From: Microvirga sp. VF16
GTDB lineage: Bacteria; Pseudomonadota; Alphaproteobacteria; Rhizobiales; Beijerinckiaceae
Length of the DNA: 64,000 bases
Reading direction: 5' to 3'
Assembly: GCF_016864375.1 (NCBI RefSeq)
Contig: NZ_CP069354.1
Span: 3,073,501 to 3,137,500, forward strand
The notes beneath the pieces are model-generated. The model was not told the DNA's origin. It ran no database searches and saw only the letters and a program-made list of their open reading frames with translations. A program made the translations under genes and the position numbers. Of the stretch, positions 9,227-19,569 are shown piece by piece (the stretch's first letter is position 1; each line of letters opens with the position of its first letter).

Positions 9227-10555
9227 TTATTGATGAGCTGTGAGACGGGCGACCACATCCTCGAGAGGAAGTGTCTCGCGCTCGCCGGTGGCGCGGTGTT
9301 TAAGTTCCACCTTGCCCTCGGCGAGCCCCTTCGGCCCAACCAGAATCTGCCAGGGCACGCCGATGAGATCGGCAGTGGCAAACTTGCCGCCCGGGCGCTC
9401 GTCGCGGTCGTCATAAAGTACGTCGCGACCCGCTGCGCCGAGTTCGCGATAGAGCCGCTCGCTGGCTGCATCCGTGGCGGAGTCGCCTGCCTTCAGATTC
9501 AGGATCGCCACATCGAATGGAGCAACGGCTTCTGGCCAGATGATGCCGTTCTCGTCGTGGCTCGCCTCGATGATCGCGGCGATCAGGCGACTCGGGCCGA
9601 TGCCGTAGGAGCCCATATGGACCTCCCGCTCCTGCCCGTCGGGGCCCATGACCTTTGCGCCCATGGGTTCGGAATACTTGGTACCGAAATAGAAGATGTG
9701 ACCGACCTCGATGCCGCGGGCGGACATTTTCTTGTCCTCCGACACCGCATTGAAGGCCGCCTCATCGTGCATCTCGGAGGTGGCGGCGTAGAGTGACGTC
9801 CATTTGTCGACGGTGCTCTGGAGGCCGGGGATATCGTCGAAGTTCGTATCGGTCGGCGGAATATCGAAGTTCAGGTAATCCGCATGGCAGAAAACCTCGC
9901 TCTCGCCCGTCGAGGCCAGGATGATGAATTCGTGGCTGAGGTTGCCGCCGATGGGGCCAGTATCGGCTCTCATCGGGATCGCCTTCAGGCCCATCCGGGC
10001 GAAGGTGCGAAGATAGGCCACGAACATCTTGTTATAGGAATGGACGGCGCCGGCCTGATCGAGATCGAAGGAATAAGCATCCTTCATCAGGAACTCGCGC
10101 GAGCGCATGACGCCGAAGCGCGGGCGCACCTCGTCGCGGAACTTCCACTGAATGTGATAAAGGTTCAGCGGCAGATCCTTGTAGGAGCGCACATAGCCTC
10201 GGAAGATCTCCGTGATCATCTCCTCGTTGGTCGGGCCGAAGAGCATCTCGCGCTCGTGCCGGTCCTGGATGCGCAGCATCTCCTTGCCGTAGGCATCGTA
10301 GCGCCCGGATTCCCGCCAGAGGTCCGCCGACTGGATCGTCGGCATCAGAAGCTCAACGGCGCCGGAGCGGTTCTGCTCCTCGCGGACAATGGCATTGACC
10401 TTGTTTAGCACCTTCAAGCCGAGCGGCAGCCAAGCATAGATCCCCGCTGCTTCCTGGCGGATCATGCCAGCGCGCAGCATCAGACGATGGGAGACGATCT
10501 CCGCCTCTTTCGGCGTCTCACGGAGAATGGGGAGGAAGTAGCGGCTCAAACGCAT
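9227..10555 (-). CDS. proS: Prolyl-tRNA synthetase, short form without editing insertion
   Basis: Charges tRNA-Pro with proline in the cytoplasm. It has 442 residues, much shorter than the roughly 570-residue bacterial form with an inserted editing domain, as is typical of Alphaproteobacteria. Class II features are seen: [11 protein letters not shown] in the catalytic core near motif 2, the adjacent [20 protein letters not shown], motif 3 [15 protein letters not shown], and a C-terminal anticodon-binding domain. The ATG at 10555 has AAGGCG upstream. First gene of proS-lolC-lolD. Confidence 0.97.
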   Translation of the reverse strand: MRLSRYFLPILRETPKEAEIVSHRLMLRAGMIRQEAAGIYAWLPLGLKVLNKVNAIVREEQNRSGAVELLMPTIQSADLWRESGRYDAYGKEMLRIQDRHEREMLFGPTNEEMITEIFRGYVRSYKDLPLNLYHIQWKFRDEVRPRFGVMRSREFLMKDAYSFDLDQAGAVHSYNKMFVAYLRTFARMGLKAIPMRADTGPIGGNLSHEFIILASTGESEVFCHADYLNFDIPPTDTNFDDIPGLQSTVDKWTSLYAATSEMHDEAAFNAVSEDKKMSARGIEVGHIFYFGTKYSEPMGAKVMGPDGQEREVHMGSYGIGPSRLIAAIIEASHDENGIIWPEAVAPFDVAILNLKAGDSATDAASERLYRELGAAGRDVLYDDRDERPGGKFATADLIGVPWQILVGPKGLAEGKVELKHRATGERETLPLEDVVARLTAHQ

Positions 10556-10734
10556 GGGACGCCTTTTGGGTCTCGATCAGAACGGGAAAAGGTAGCGACT
10601 CGCTTCCAGCACACAACACAGGCCCCAGGCAAAAGACAAGCTGTCATCGCCCGAACACCCCTGCGGCGAGATGGATTAGACCAAAGATCAATACAAGAAA
10701 TGCCAAAAAATGCATCAGGACGTGCCTACAAAAG

Positions 10735-10763
10735 GTGACACCGCTAGGTAAGGTCTCTATAAA
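10735..10763 (+). promoter_or_regulatory. Sigma-70-type promoter of candidate small RNA
   Basis: GTGACA (10735-10740), exactly 17 bases, then TATAAA (10758-10763); each hexamer has five of six consensus bases. It points away from proS into a gene-free stretch, with transcription expected to begin near 10768-10770. Confidence 0.6.
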
Positions 10764-10767
10764 CGAA

Positions 10768-10926
10768 ACCCTAACGTCTTAGACCTTCAAAGGTCAGAGG
10801 CTACGGTCCGAGTTTCGGGAGGAACAAGATCCCCAAGCGCCACGAGGCGTTGGTCTAAGAAAGCCAGGGATCAAAAATTGCCAAAAGGCAGTTTAGGCAA
10901 GGCGAAAGCCTTGCTTTTCTTTTTTT
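10768..10926 (+). ncRNA. Candidate small regulatory RNA (about 155-160 nt)
   Basis: No coding frame is convincing here, but a promoter at 10735-10763 is followed by structured sequence and a strong terminator. TCTTAGACC (10777-10785) pairs perfectly with GGTCTAAGA (10852-10860), enclosing smaller hairpins, one of which (10782-10795) would compete with the closing stem. A further CCAA-bulge-CGCC stem lies at about 10834-10853, and TGCC-AAAA-GGCA at 10879-10890. It does not match the SRP, tmRNA or 6S signatures that I know: the 5' and 3' ends are not paired as in 6S. Function unknown. Confidence 0.5.
10895..10926 (+). terminator. Strong intrinsic terminator
   Basis: Stem GCAAGGC (10897-10903) with GCCTTGC (10908-10914), GAAA tetraloop, then TTTTCTTTTTTT on the plus strand. 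No plus-strand protein gene precedes it, which supports a small RNA upstream. On the minus strand a weaker hairpin (10879-10890) followed by ATTTTT could end the DUF1467 transcript. Confidence 0.85.
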
Positions 10927-10946
10927 GACTCCCGTTGCGGTTTCGA

Positions 10947-11282
10947 TCAGAGCCCGGCCAGGGGGAACACCGCGGCGACCACAATAAGGACGATGGACGC
11001 GACAAGCGTCGTCCAGATCGCCTTTTCCCTTAAGGCAGGAAGCGCCGGGGCCCCAGGCTCGCTTCCTTGAACGACCTCCCCGCTTTCGACCTGGCTGCGA
11101 ACGCCGAAGGGGAGGACGGCAAAGAGCAGGATCCACCAGATCACGAAATAGAGAGCCAAGCCCCCGCTCACCCGCAGGCCAAATCCGGTGACGGCGATGG
11201 TGACGGCGATGGCGGACACGACCGCGACGACCGCAATCGTGGAGCAGAGCGATCCTGCCAGGGTTTTTACAAAGCTTATCAA
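10947..11282 (-). CDS. DUF1467 family membrane protein
   Basis: Small inner-membrane protein of unknown function. The family core GGLALYFVIWWILLFAVLPF is clear, followed by GVRSQVESGEVVQGSEPGAP and a final hydrophobic helix. I take a TTG at 11282 as start because AGGA precedes it by about seven bases and it follows the mce stop closely. That gives 111 residues with an extra N-terminal hydrophobic segment; a GTG further inside would give the shorter canonical form. It is last in the nuo-birA-rnj-mce run. Start is uncertain; family assignment is firm. Confidence 0.8.
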   Translation of the reverse strand: MISFVKTLAGSLCSTIAVVAVVSAIAVTIAVTGFGLRVSGGLALYFVIWWILLFAVLPFGVRSQVESGEVVQGSEPGAPALPALREKAIWTTLVASIVLIVVAAVFPLAGL

Positions 11283-11292
11283 CAGCTTGTCC

Positions 11293-11697
11293 TCAGGCTT
11301 GCTCAAGCTCGATGAGCGTGCCGTTGAAATCCTTCGGATGCAGAAAAAGCACGGGCTTTCCATGGGCTCCGATCTTCGGCTCGCCGGAGCCGAGCACCCT
11401 TGCCCCGGAATTCACAAGTTGGTCCCGCGCCGCGACGATATCGTCCACCTCATAGCAGATATGGTGCATACCGCCGTCGGGGTTCTTCTCCAGGAACCGG
11501 GCAACGGGTGATTCCCCACCCAAGGGCTCCAAAAGCTCTATCTTGGTATTGGGCAGGGTGATGAACACGACCGTGACACCATGCTCCTCCAGAGCCTCAG
11601 GCGCCGAGACCTCGGCTCCCAGTGTCTTACGATAGACCTCCGAGGCAGCTGCGATATCGCGCACGGCGATGGCGACATGGTTGAGACGTCCGATCAT
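11293..11697 (-). CDS. mce: Methylmalonyl-CoA epimerase
   Basis: Interconverts (R)- and (S)-methylmalonyl-CoA in propionyl-CoA and ethylmalonyl-CoA pathway metabolism. It has 134 residues, a full-length vicinal-oxygen-chelate protein: N-terminal RLNHVAIAVRD carries the first metal His, GGMHHICYEVDD the second, and FNGTLIELEQA the C-terminal Glu. It lies 21 bp after RNase J and just ahead of the DUF1467 gene on the same strand. The same neighbour set is common in Hyphomicrobiales. Confidence 0.95.
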   Translation of the reverse strand: MIGRLNHVAIAVRDIAAASEVYRKTLGAEVSAPEALEEHGVTVVFITLPNTKIELLEPLGGESPVARFLEKNPDGGMHHICYEVDDIVAARDQLVNSGARVLGSGEPKIGAHGKPVLFLHPKDFNGTLIELEQA

Positions 11698-11718
11698 CGT
11701 CCCTCTCCCGTTTAGACC

Positions 11719-13392
11719 TCAAGCCTCGATAACGAGCACATGGCAGGCGGGCTTCTTGCCCCATTCCTGATTGACAGCCGCGCGGACGGCCCGGTGAACC
11801 GCATTCTCGACGGCGTCGGGATCCCGGCGCTTGGCCTTTGGCAGACCATCGAGCAAATCGGCCACGGTGTCGGCAATGATGTCGGTCAGATCCCGCCCCT
11901 GCCGGTTCTTATCCGGCAGGCCCATGGCATCGATCACGGGATCGCCGACGAGTTCGCCTCGATCATCAATGGCAATCGCCACGGTGACGATGCCCGCAAA
12001 AGCGAGCTTGCGGCGCTCCGGCAGAGCCCGCTCGCCAGCTCCGATGACGATGTTACCGTCGCGATAAAGACGCCCGGTCGGAACAGTATCGACAATCTCA
12101 GCGGGACCGGGCGAGAGACGTACGAGGGTCCCGTTCTTGGCTCGAACGACCTCCTGCACCCCCTGGGCTCGCGCGAACTTGGCGTGCTCGCTCAGGTGCA
12201 ACGGCTCGCCGTGGGCAGGAATGGCGATGCGCGGCCGGGTCCATTGGTACATTTGCGCCAGCTCACCACGGCGGGGATGGCCGGAGACGTGAACCAGTTC
12301 CGTCCGGTCGGTGATAACCTCGATGCCCTGTTCGATCAGGCTGTTGATGATCGAGCCTACATCCTTCTCGTTTCCGGGAATGGCACGCGACGAGAAGATC
12401 ACACGGTCACCGGCGGAGAGCGCAATGTCCGGGTGCTCGTCCTGGGCGACACGGGCAAGCGCTGCCCGAGGCTCGCCCTGCGAGCCTGTCAGGATGGCAA
12501 CGACCTTGTCGCGGGGCATGTAACCGAAATTTTCCGTCGAGCGGAATTCGGGCAGGCCGTCGAGGTAGCCGCATTCCTTCGCCACATCGACCACACGATC
12601 CATGGCACGGCCCACAACGACCACCTCCCGCCCGCACTCACGGGCCGCTTCTGCCACCGAGCGGATGCGGGCGACATTCGAGGCGAACGTTGTGATCGCA
12701 ACGCGGTGTGGGGCATCCTTGATCAGCTGCGCCAGATTCCTGGAGACATCGGATTCGCTCGGGCTCGTGCCTTCGCGGACCACATTGGTGGAATCACACA
12801 CGAGAGCCAGCACCCCTTCGTTGCCCAAGGCACGGAAGGCTTCTTCCGATGTCAGGCTGCCGAGATAGGGCGTATCGTCTAGTTTCCAGTCGCCTGTATG
12901 CACCACGAGCCCGTGCGGCGTGCGGATGGCGAGTGCATTCGATTCCGGAATCGAGTGCGCGACCGGGACATACTCGATGTCAAAGGGACCGAGCTTCAGA
13001 CGCTGACCGGGCACGATCTCGCGAAGATCGACCTTCGGCGCATTGGCCTCTGACAGGCGACGCGTTTCGAGCAGGCCAATGGCGAACTTCGTAGCGTAGA
13101 CCGGAGCGTTGAGGCGCGGCCACATTTCGACCAGCGCACCGATATGGTCTTCGTGAGCGTGGGTGATGAAGATGCCTAGAAGGTTGTGACGTTCTTCCTC
13201 GATGAAGCGCAGATCGGGATAGACGACCTCTATTCCAGGCAGATGCTCCTCACCGCCGAAGCCCATGCCGCAATCGACCAGAATCCATCGCCGATCCTCC
13301 TCCGGCCCGAAGCCGTAGAGCGCAGCATTCATTCCGATTTCGCCGAGTCCTCCGAGGGGAAGAAAGACCAATTCGTCCTGGTGGGAAGCCAT
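11719..13392 (-). CDS. rnj: Ribonuclease J family metallo-beta-lactamase
   Basis: Endo- and 5'-exoribonuclease for mRNA decay and rRNA maturation. It has 557 residues, standard RNase J length. The zinc motif ITHAHEDHIGAL is near residues 75-86, with further ligands in VAHSIPES and VHTGDWKLD, a beta-CASP domain in the middle and HVSGHPRRGEL later. A C-terminal domain follows. It starts 5 bases from the birA stop and is in the nuo-birA-rnj-mce transcription unit. Confidence 0.95.
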   Translation of the reverse strand: MASHQDELVFLPLGGLGEIGMNAALYGFGPEEDRRWILVDCGMGFGGEEHLPGIEVVYPDLRFIEEERHNLLGIFITHAHEDHIGALVEMWPRLNAPVYATKFAIGLLETRRLSEANAPKVDLREIVPGQRLKLGPFDIEYVPVAHSIPESNALAIRTPHGLVVHTGDWKLDDTPYLGSLTSEEAFRALGNEGVLALVCDSTNVVREGTSPSESDVSRNLAQLIKDAPHRVAITTFASNVARIRSVAEAARECGREVVVVGRAMDRVVDVAKECGYLDGLPEFRSTENFGYMPRDKVVAILTGSQGEPRAALARVAQDEHPDIALSAGDRVIFSSRAIPGNEKDVGSIINSLIEQGIEVITDRTELVHVSGHPRRGELAQMYQWTRPRIAIPAHGEPLHLSEHAKFARAQGVQEVVRAKNGTLVRLSPGPAEIVDTVPTGRLYRDGNIVIGAGERALPERRKLAFAGIVTVAIAIDDRGELVGDPVIDAMGLPDKNRQGRDLTDIIADTVADLLDGLPKAKRRDPDAVENAVHRAVRAAVNQEWGKKPACHVLVIEA

Positions 13393-13397
13393 TAAGT

Positions 13398-14222
13398 TTA
13401 AGACCTTATCGAGCCAGTGTCAGGCTTGGCTATATCGTGCAGTAAATTGGGAAAATAAAGGTCGCCTGCATCGATGAGTTCCATGCCATCGCGGGTTTTC
13501 AGCTGCAGACGTCCAAAACGGTCGAGCCCCTCGAAAACGCCCTTCTTGTCCCCGGAAGGCAGGCGAAGCGTCACCTCCTGCCCGACTCCCGCCGCCCGCT
13601 CAAGCCAGAGTCGCCGGATCGCTCCGAATGGATCCGATGCATTCATCCGCGATCCGGCACGCCAGGCGGAGAAGGTTCGGGCGAATGCCGAAGACAGAGC
13701 GCGGAGGACCTCGTCCCTGTTCAGCCCAGGCCTGACCATCTGCAAAGCAGCGGCAGGATAAGGTGTGCCCGCTGGCGCGAAAGCGACGTTCACGCCAAAT
13801 CCGATGACGATGGCCAACGGTCCATTCGGCTGAAGGCGATGACCTTCAAGCAGCAGCCCCGACAGCTTCGCGCCGTCGAGAAGAAGATCGTTCGGCCATT
13901 TGAGGGACAGGCGCGGCGCGCCGATGCCTATGACCTCCTCGACGGCTTCATGCAGCGCCAGCCCGGCCACGAAGCCGAGTTGGGGCGCCACGGCCGTGTC
14001 GCATGGATCGATCAGGAGAAGGCTGGCGTAGAGATTTCCGGGGGGCGACGACCATTGCCGGCCGTGTCGCCCCCTTCCCGCAAGCTGCTCGGCCGCCGTG
14101 ATCCAGAGTTGTCCTGGATCGCCGGACCGGGCGGCCTGGAGTGCGTCGTCGTTCGTCGAGTTTGTCGCCTCTAGCGAGAGAAGCCGATAACCGGCGGCCT
14201 CGGTCTCGGGCGACAGATTCAC
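13398..14222 (-). CDS. birA: Biotin--[acetyl-CoA-carboxylase] ligase, no repressor domain
   Basis: Attaches biotin to the carrier lysine of acetyl-CoA carboxylase and other biotin enzymes. It has 274 residues from a GTG at 14222 that lies 2 bases past the nuoN stop, indicating coupling. The biotinyl-AMP loop reads GRGRHGRQWSSPPGNLY, and LSLKWPNDLLLDGAKLSG is the second conserved block. There is no N-terminal DNA-binding domain, so it is a class I enzyme without repressor function. Placement directly after nuoN is typical of Hyphomicrobiales. Confidence 0.95.
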   Translation of the reverse strand: MNLSPETEAAGYRLLSLEATNSTNDDALQAARSGDPGQLWITAAEQLAGRGRHGRQWSSPPGNLYASLLLIDPCDTAVAPQLGFVAGLALHEAVEEVIGIGAPRLSLKWPNDLLLDGAKLSGLLLEGHRLQPNGPLAIVIGFGVNVAFAPAGTPYPAAALQMVRPGLNRDEVLRALSSAFARTFSAWRAGSRMNASDPFGAIRRLWLERAAGVGQEVTLRLPSGDKKGVFEGLDRFGRLQLKTRDGMELIDAGDLYFPNLLHDIAKPDTGSIRS

Positions 14223-14224
14223 GA

Positions 14225-15664
14225 TCAGAACAGCGAGCGCGCAGCGGCGCCCGCAGCGTTGACGATGGGTGTCGGCACCAGCCAGAATAGCAGCACCACG
14301 GCGCTCGACACGACAAGCACGAAGCTCACGCCCGGCGACATGGGCTCGAACCGCTCGACCGGCGCATCAAAGTACATCACCTTGACGATGCGCAGATAGT
14401 AATAGGCGCCGATCACGCTTGTCACGACGCCGATCACCGCCAGGGTCACGAGGTTAGCCTGGATCGCTGCAGCAAAGACGTAGAACTTGGCGAAGAAGCC
14501 CGCGAGCGGCGGAATGCCGGCCAGTGAGAACATCATCATGGCCAGGCAGAAAGCCAAGGCGGGGTGGGTGCGAGAGAGGCCGGAAAGGTCGTCGATCGAC
14601 TCGAACATCACATTGCCGCGACGCATCGCGAGGATGATCGCGAAGGAACCGAGCGTCATAGCGAGGTAGATCGCCATATAGATGGCGACGCCCTGAACGC
14701 CCTCAGGCGTGCCGGCGGCAAGACCGATCAGCGCATAGCCCACATTACCGATTGAGGAATAGGCCATCAGGCGCTTCAGGTTGCGCTGGCCGATAGCAGC
14801 AAAGGAGCCAAGCGCCATCGAGGCGATCGAGATGAAGACGATGATCTGCTGCCATTGAACCAGGATGCCCGGGAAGGCATCGATGAAGACGCGGGTCGCC
14901 ATCGCCATGCCGGCCATCTTGGGAGCGGCGGCGAAGAAGGCCGTCACAGGGGTCGGCGAACCTTCGTACACGTCTGGCGTCCACATGTGGAACGGCACAG
15001 CCGAGATCTTGAAGGCGATGCCGGCGGCAATGAAGACGAGGCCAACGATGGCACCAATGCCGACGGTTCCTTGCAGAACCATCGCAATGGTCGGGAAGGA
15101 CACGCTGCCCGTGAAGCCATAAACTAGCGACGCACCATAAAGGAGCATGCCGGAGGAAAGCGCACCAAGCACGAAGTACTTCAGGCCAGCTTCGGTCGAG
15201 CGGACATTGTCGCGGTCGAAGGCCGCGATCACGTAGGACGACAGGCTGAGCAGTTCGAGGCCGAGATAGAGGGCGATCAGGTCGTTTGCCGAAATCACCA
15301 TCATCATGCCGATGGTCGAGAGCACGATCAGGATCGGATACTCGAAGCGATAGATCCCCTCACGGCGCATATAGTCCATAGAGAGGATGATGCCGCCGGC
15401 CGACCCCAAAAGCGTCAGCGCCTTCATGAACTTGGCGAAGCCGTCGACGACGAAGGAACCGGCCATGGTCTCGACCCGCTCGGACGGGAGCGTCAGGACG
15501 GCCACGAACGTGACGGCGATCAACGCCAGTGCGATGACGTTCATGCCATAGCCCGACCGCTCGCCACGGAACGCGCCGTAGAGGACCAGGATGAGAGCCC
15601 CTGCTGCCATAAGGATCTCTGGCAGCATCGGACCGAAAGCAGGAATGGTGAGGGCGGGATTCAT
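14225..15664 (-). CDS. nuoN: NADH-quinone oxidoreductase subunit N
   Basis: Proton-pumping, antiporter-like membrane subunit of complex I. It has 479 residues with about 14 predicted helices. FKISAVPFHMWTPDVYEGSP is the hallmark broken-helix region with its conserved Lys, and the Lys/Glu pairs typical of the antiporter family are present. Last of the nuo genes, 7 bases after nuoM and directly before birA. Confidence 0.97.
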   Translation of the reverse strand: MNPALTIPAFGPMLPEILMAAGALILVLYGAFRGERSGYGMNVIALALIAVTFVAVLTLPSERVETMAGSFVVDGFAKFMKALTLLGSAGGIILSMDYMRREGIYRFEYPILIVLSTIGMMMVISANDLIALYLGLELLSLSSYVIAAFDRDNVRSTEAGLKYFVLGALSSGMLLYGASLVYGFTGSVSFPTIAMVLQGTVGIGAIVGLVFIAAGIAFKISAVPFHMWTPDVYEGSPTPVTAFFAAAPKMAGMAMATRVFIDAFPGILVQWQQIIVFISIASMALGSFAAIGQRNLKRLMAYSSIGNVGYALIGLAAGTPEGVQGVAIYMAIYLAMTLGSFAIILAMRRGNVMFESIDDLSGLSRTHPALAFCLAMMMFSLAGIPPLAGFFAKFYVFAAAIQANLVTLAVIGVVTSVIGAYYYLRIVKVMYFDAPVERFEPMSPGVSFVLVVSSAVVLLFWLVPTPIVNAAGAAARSLF

Positions 15665-15671
15665 CGTGACC

Positions 15672-17183
15672 TCAGTGTGCGATGACAGCGGCCGTTTTCA
15701 CGGTAGCGAGCGCAGCCTGTACGCTATTCATGAGCGCATCCGTCGGCGCCGCGAAGGCGTCGAGGATCGGACCGGGCTGCACGCCGTAGTAAATGATGAG
15801 CAGGACGAGCGGCGCGAAGGTGATGATCTCGCGGCGGTTCAAGTCCGTGATACCCTGGAGGGCCGGCTTGTCGAGCTCTCCATAGACCACGCGCCGGTAG
15901 AGCCAGAGGGCATAGGCGGCCGAGAGGATCACGCCAGTCGCGGCGAAGAACGCAACCCAGGTGTTGGAGCGGAAGGCGCCCAACAGGGTCAGGAACTCGC
16001 CGATGAAGCCTGAAGTGCCGGGCAGCGCCACATTGGCCATGGTCAGGATGAGGAAGACCACCGCATAGAGCGGCATCCGGTTCACCAGACCGCCATAGGC
16101 CTTGATCTCGCGGGTGTGCATCCGGTCATAGATCACGCCCACGCTGAGGAAGAGCGCGCCCGAGACAAGGCCGTGGGAGATCATGGTGAACATCGCCCCC
16201 TGGATACCCTGCTCGTTCATGCTGAACAGGCCCATGGTGACAAAGCCCATATGCGCCACCGAGGAATAGGCGATGAGCTTCTTGATGTCCTCCTGCATCA
16301 GGGCGACGAGCGAGGTGTAGATGATCGCGATGATGGAGAGCGCATAGACCAGCGGCGCGAAATAGAGCGACGCATCCGGGAACATGGGCAGCGACATTCG
16401 GATGAAGCCGTAACCACCCATCTTCAGGAGAACGCCCGCCAGGATCACGGAACCGGCCGTCGGTGCTTCCACGTGCGCATCCGGCAGCCAGGTGTGGACC
16501 GGCCACATCGGCATCTTCACCGCAAAAGAAGCAAAGAAGGCGAGCCAGAGCCAGATCTGGAGATTCGGCGCGAACTTATAGGTCAGCAGCGTCGGGATGT
16601 CGGTCGTGCCTGCCGTCCAGTACATGGCCATGATGGCCAGAAGCATCAGGACAGAGCCGAGGAGCGTGTAGAGGAAAAACTTGAAGCTTGCATAGATGCG
16701 TCGCTTGCCACCCCAGATCCCGATGATGAGGAACATCGGAATGAGGCCCGCCTCGAAGAACAGATAGAACAGCACGAGGTCGAGCGCGACGAACACGCCG
16801 ATCATCGTGGTCTCGAGCACGAGGAAGGCGACGAAATATTCCTTCACCCGGTTCTCGATCGATTCCCACGAGGCCAGGATGCAGAATGGCATCAGGAATG
16901 TCGTCAGCAGAATGAGCGGCATCGAGAAGCCGTCGACGCCGAGCTTGAACCGGATGGTCTCGGTCAGCCAGGCATGGCTTTCCACGAGCTGGAACGACGC
17001 CGAAGCGATGTCGAACCGCGCCCAGGCGACAAGCGACAGAAGGAAGGTCGCAATCGTCGTAGCAAGCGCGGCCCAGCGAGCGTTGGAGCGAGTAGCCTCG
17101 CTATCGCCGCGCAGGGTCAGGATGAAGGCCGCTCCGACGAGTGGGAGAATAAGAAGGCCGGAGAGGATGCCGAAGCCGAGCAT
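15672..17183 (-). CDS. nuoM: NADH-quinone oxidoreductase subunit M
   Basis: Proton-pumping antiporter-like subunit of complex I. It has 503 residues. [17 protein letters not shown] carries the essential Glu of the family, and [20 protein letters not shown] carries the conserved Lys and helix break. The start ATG overlaps the nuoL stop by one base (TAATG), so the two are translationally coupled. Confidence 0.98.
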   Translation of the reverse strand: MLGFGILSGLLILPLVGAAFILTLRGDSEATRSNARWAALATTIATFLLSLVAWARFDIASASFQLVESHAWLTETIRFKLGVDGFSMPLILLTTFLMPFCILASWESIENRVKEYFVAFLVLETTMIGVFVALDLVLFYLFFEAGLIPMFLIIGIWGGKRRIYASFKFFLYTLLGSVLMLLAIMAMYWTAGTTDIPTLLTYKFAPNLQIWLWLAFFASFAVKMPMWPVHTWLPDAHVEAPTAGSVILAGVLLKMGGYGFIRMSLPMFPDASLYFAPLVYALSIIAIIYTSLVALMQEDIKKLIAYSSVAHMGFVTMGLFSMNEQGIQGAMFTMISHGLVSGALFLSVGVIYDRMHTREIKAYGGLVNRMPLYAVVFLILTMANVALPGTSGFIGEFLTLLGAFRSNTWVAFFAATGVILSAAYALWLYRRVVYGELDKPALQGITDLNRREIITFAPLVLLIIYYGVQPGPILDAFAAPTDALMNSVQAALATVKTAAVIAH

Positions 17184-19225
17184 TAGTGGGCTCCCCTGAA
17201 GAGATAGAAGGTCACGAGAGCGGCAACGCCGATCAGCATGGCAAAGGCATAATGGTAGACGTAGCCCGTCTGGATCCGCACCACGCCGCGCGTCACGTCG
17301 AGGACACGGGAGGAAATGCCGTCAGGTCCGAGCCCGTCGATGATGCGCTGGTCGCCCGTGCGCCAGAAGAAGCGGCCAATGGCCATGGCCGGCCGCACGA
17401 AGATGGCGTCGTACAGCTCGTCGAAGTACCATTTGTTCAGTAGGAAGCGGTACAGGATCGGGTGATCGGCTGCGAGCTTCGCCGGCTGCTTGTTGTCAAT
17501 GATGTACATGTAGACGGCCAGCAGGAAGCCCAGGATCATCATGATCGTCGGGAGTAGCGGCACCCAGCCCGGGAGATGGTGCATCTCTTCCAGGATGTGG
17601 TTGTCGGGACGGGTGTACAGAGCATCCTTCCAGAACTCCTGATAGCCTTCACCGATGAAGGCGCCGTGGAAGACGATACCGGCCAGAACCGCCCCGATGG
17701 CGAGAACGAGCAGCGGCAGGAGCATCACGAGCGGGCTCTCGTGGGGCGTGTGCGATCCGTGATGTCCATGGTCGTCATGACCGTGCGTGTGCTGAGCATG
17801 AGAGGCCGGCTCGACATCGTGACCGGTTTCATCATGCTCCACGCCCTCATGGGCGCTCGGAGCATGGTGTCCGTGGCCCCAGCGCGCAGTGCCCTCGAAG
17901 GTGAGGAAGAACAGACGCCAGGAGTAGAACGAGGTCATGAAGGCGGCGACGACGGTCGCCAGGAAGGCGAAGGAGCCTGCCGAAGAATGGGCCGCATAGG
18001 CCGCCTCGATGATCGCATCCTTCGAGTAGTAGCCTGCCGTGAACGGGAAGCCGGTTAGCGCCAGGGTGCCGATGGCCATCATTGCCGTGGTGAACGGGAT
18101 GTAGCGGCGCAGGGCACCCATGTGGCGAATATCCTGCTCATGGTGCATCGCATGGATGACCGAGCCGGCACCCAAGAACAGCAGCGCCTTGAAGAAGGCG
18201 TGCGTGAACAGATGGAACACACCGGCGCTATAGGCACCGACGCCGAGGCCCACGAACATGTAGCCGAGCTGCGAGCAAGTCGAATAGGCGATGACGCGCT
18301 TGATGTCGTTCTGAACCAGACCGACGGTCGCGGCGAAGAAGGCAGTGATTCCGCCGATGACGGTGACGACTGCGAGCGCGGCCGGGGCGTATTCGAAGAT
18401 CGGCGACAGGCGCGCGACCATGAACACGCCGGCGGTCACCATGGTGGCGGCATGGATGAGTGCGGAAACCGGGGTCGGGCCTTCCATCGCGTCCGGCAGC
18501 CAGGTGTGCAGCAGGAACTGGGCCGACTTGCCCATGGCGCCCATGAAGAGAAGCAGGCAGGCGATGGTCAGGGCATGCCACTCGATGCCGAGGAACATGA
18601 AGCGCGCATTCGCGAACTCGGAAACGCGCGGGAAGATCGCGTCGAACGTGACGCCATTGAACAGCACGAAGACCGTGAAGATGCCGAGCAGGAAGCCGAA
18701 ATCGCCGACGCGGTTGACAATGAAGGCCTTCATGGCCGCTGCGTTGGCGGAATCCTTCTGGTACCAGAAGCCGATGAGCAGGTAGCTCGCGAGGCCCACG
18801 CCTTCCCAGCCGAAGAACATCTGGACCAGATTGTCGGCCGTCACCAGCATGAGCATGGTGAAGGTGAAGAGCGACAGATAGGCGAAGAAACGCGGACGGT
18901 GCGGATCCTCGTGCATGTAGCCGATGGAATAGAGGTGCACGAGCGCCGAGACCGTGTTGACCACGACCAGCATCATGGCGGTCAGCGTGTCGATCCGGAA
19001 CGCCCAATCGACCTGAAGATCTCCAACCGACATCCACTGGGCGACCTGGATCCGGGTGGCCCCGTCACCGAAGCCGACCTGGATGAAGGACACCCAGGAC
19101 AGGACGGCCGCCACGAAGAGCAGCGCGGTCGTTATGATCTCGCTCGGCCGGGCGCCGAGGAGCCGACCGAAGATGCCTGCGATGAGGAAGCCGACGAGCG
19201 GCAGGAAGACGATTGCGTGATACAT
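17183..19225 (-). CDS. nuoL: NADH-quinone oxidoreductase subunit L with histidine-rich insert
   Basis: Distal proton-pumping subunit of complex I with the long lateral helix at its C-terminus. It has 680 residues, against about 613 in E. coli. [18 protein letters not shown] (about 138-155) and [20 protein letters not shown] (about 235-254) carry the conserved Glu and Lys positions. Residues about 450-496 form a hydrophilic loop with 15 histidines plus Asp and Glu, between two membrane helices. This insert explains most of the extra length and may bind metal (inference). It overlaps nuoM by one base. Confidence 0.98.
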   Translation of the reverse strand: MYHAIVFLPLVGFLIAGIFGRLLGARPSEIITTALLFVAAVLSWVSFIQVGFGDGATRIQVAQWMSVGDLQVDWAFRIDTLTAMMLVVVNTVSALVHLYSIGYMHEDPHRPRFFAYLSLFTFTMLMLVTADNLVQMFFGWEGVGLASYLLIGFWYQKDSANAAAMKAFIVNRVGDFGFLLGIFTVFVLFNGVTFDAIFPRVSEFANARFMFLGIEWHALTIACLLLFMGAMGKSAQFLLHTWLPDAMEGPTPVSALIHAATMVTAGVFMVARLSPIFEYAPAALAVVTVIGGITAFFAATVGLVQNDIKRVIAYSTCSQLGYMFVGLGVGAYSAGVFHLFTHAFFKALLFLGAGSVIHAMHHEQDIRHMGALRRYIPFTTAMMAIGTLALTGFPFTAGYYSKDAIIEAAYAAHSSAGSFAFLATVVAAFMTSFYSWRLFFLTFEGTARWGHGHHAPSAHEGVEHDETGHDVEPASHAQHTHGHDDHGHHGSHTPHESPLVMLLPLLVLAIGAVLAGIVFHGAFIGEGYQEFWKDALYTRPDNHILEEMHHLPGWVPLLPTIMMILGFLLAVYMYIIDNKQPAKLAADHPILYRFLLNKWYFDELYDAIFVRPAMAIGRFFWRTGDQRIIDGLGPDGISSRVLDVTRGVVRIQTGYVYHYAFAMLIGVAALVTFYLFRGAH

Positions 19226-19249
19226 TGTCGTTTACTTCGCCGTTCGGGC

Positions 19250-19558
19250 TTAGCCCCTCAACCTGTTGACGTCTTCGACTGCGATGGAGCCGCGGTTGCG
19301 GAAGAAAACCACGAGAATCGCAAGGCCGATGGCCGCCTCTGCCGCCGCGACCGTGAGGATCAGCATGGCGAAGACCTGTCCGACGATGTCGTTCAGGTGG
19401 GTCGAGAAGGCAACCATGTTGATGTTCACGGCGAGCAGGATCAGCTCGATGGACATCAGGATGACGATCACGTTCTTCCGATTGATGAAGATGCCGAAGA
19501 CCCCGAGCGTGAAGAGCACGGCGGCAACGGTGAGATAATGGCCCAGTCCGATAACCAT
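19250..19558 (-). CDS. nuoK: NADH-quinone oxidoreductase subunit K
   Basis: Small membrane subunit of complex I in the proton-transfer path. It has 102 residues and three helices; the buried Glu pair lies in [19 protein letters not shown] and [16 protein letters not shown]. It sits between nuoJ (11-base gap) and nuoL (24-base gap). Length is normal. Confidence 0.98.
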   Translation of the reverse strand: MVIGLGHYLTVAAVLFTLGVFGIFINRKNVIVILMSIELILLAVNINMVAFSTHLNDIVGQVFAMLILTVAAAEAAIGLAILVVFFRNRGSIAVEDVNRLRG

Positions 19559-19569
19559 TGCGTGCCTCC

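Noticed and set aside
10768..10926. 6S, SRP or tmRNA identity for the candidate small RNA
   Set aside because: The 5' and 3' ends do not pair as in 6S, the SRP apical GGTCAGGTCCGGAAGGAAGC motif is absent, and there is no tRNA-like end as in tmRNA.
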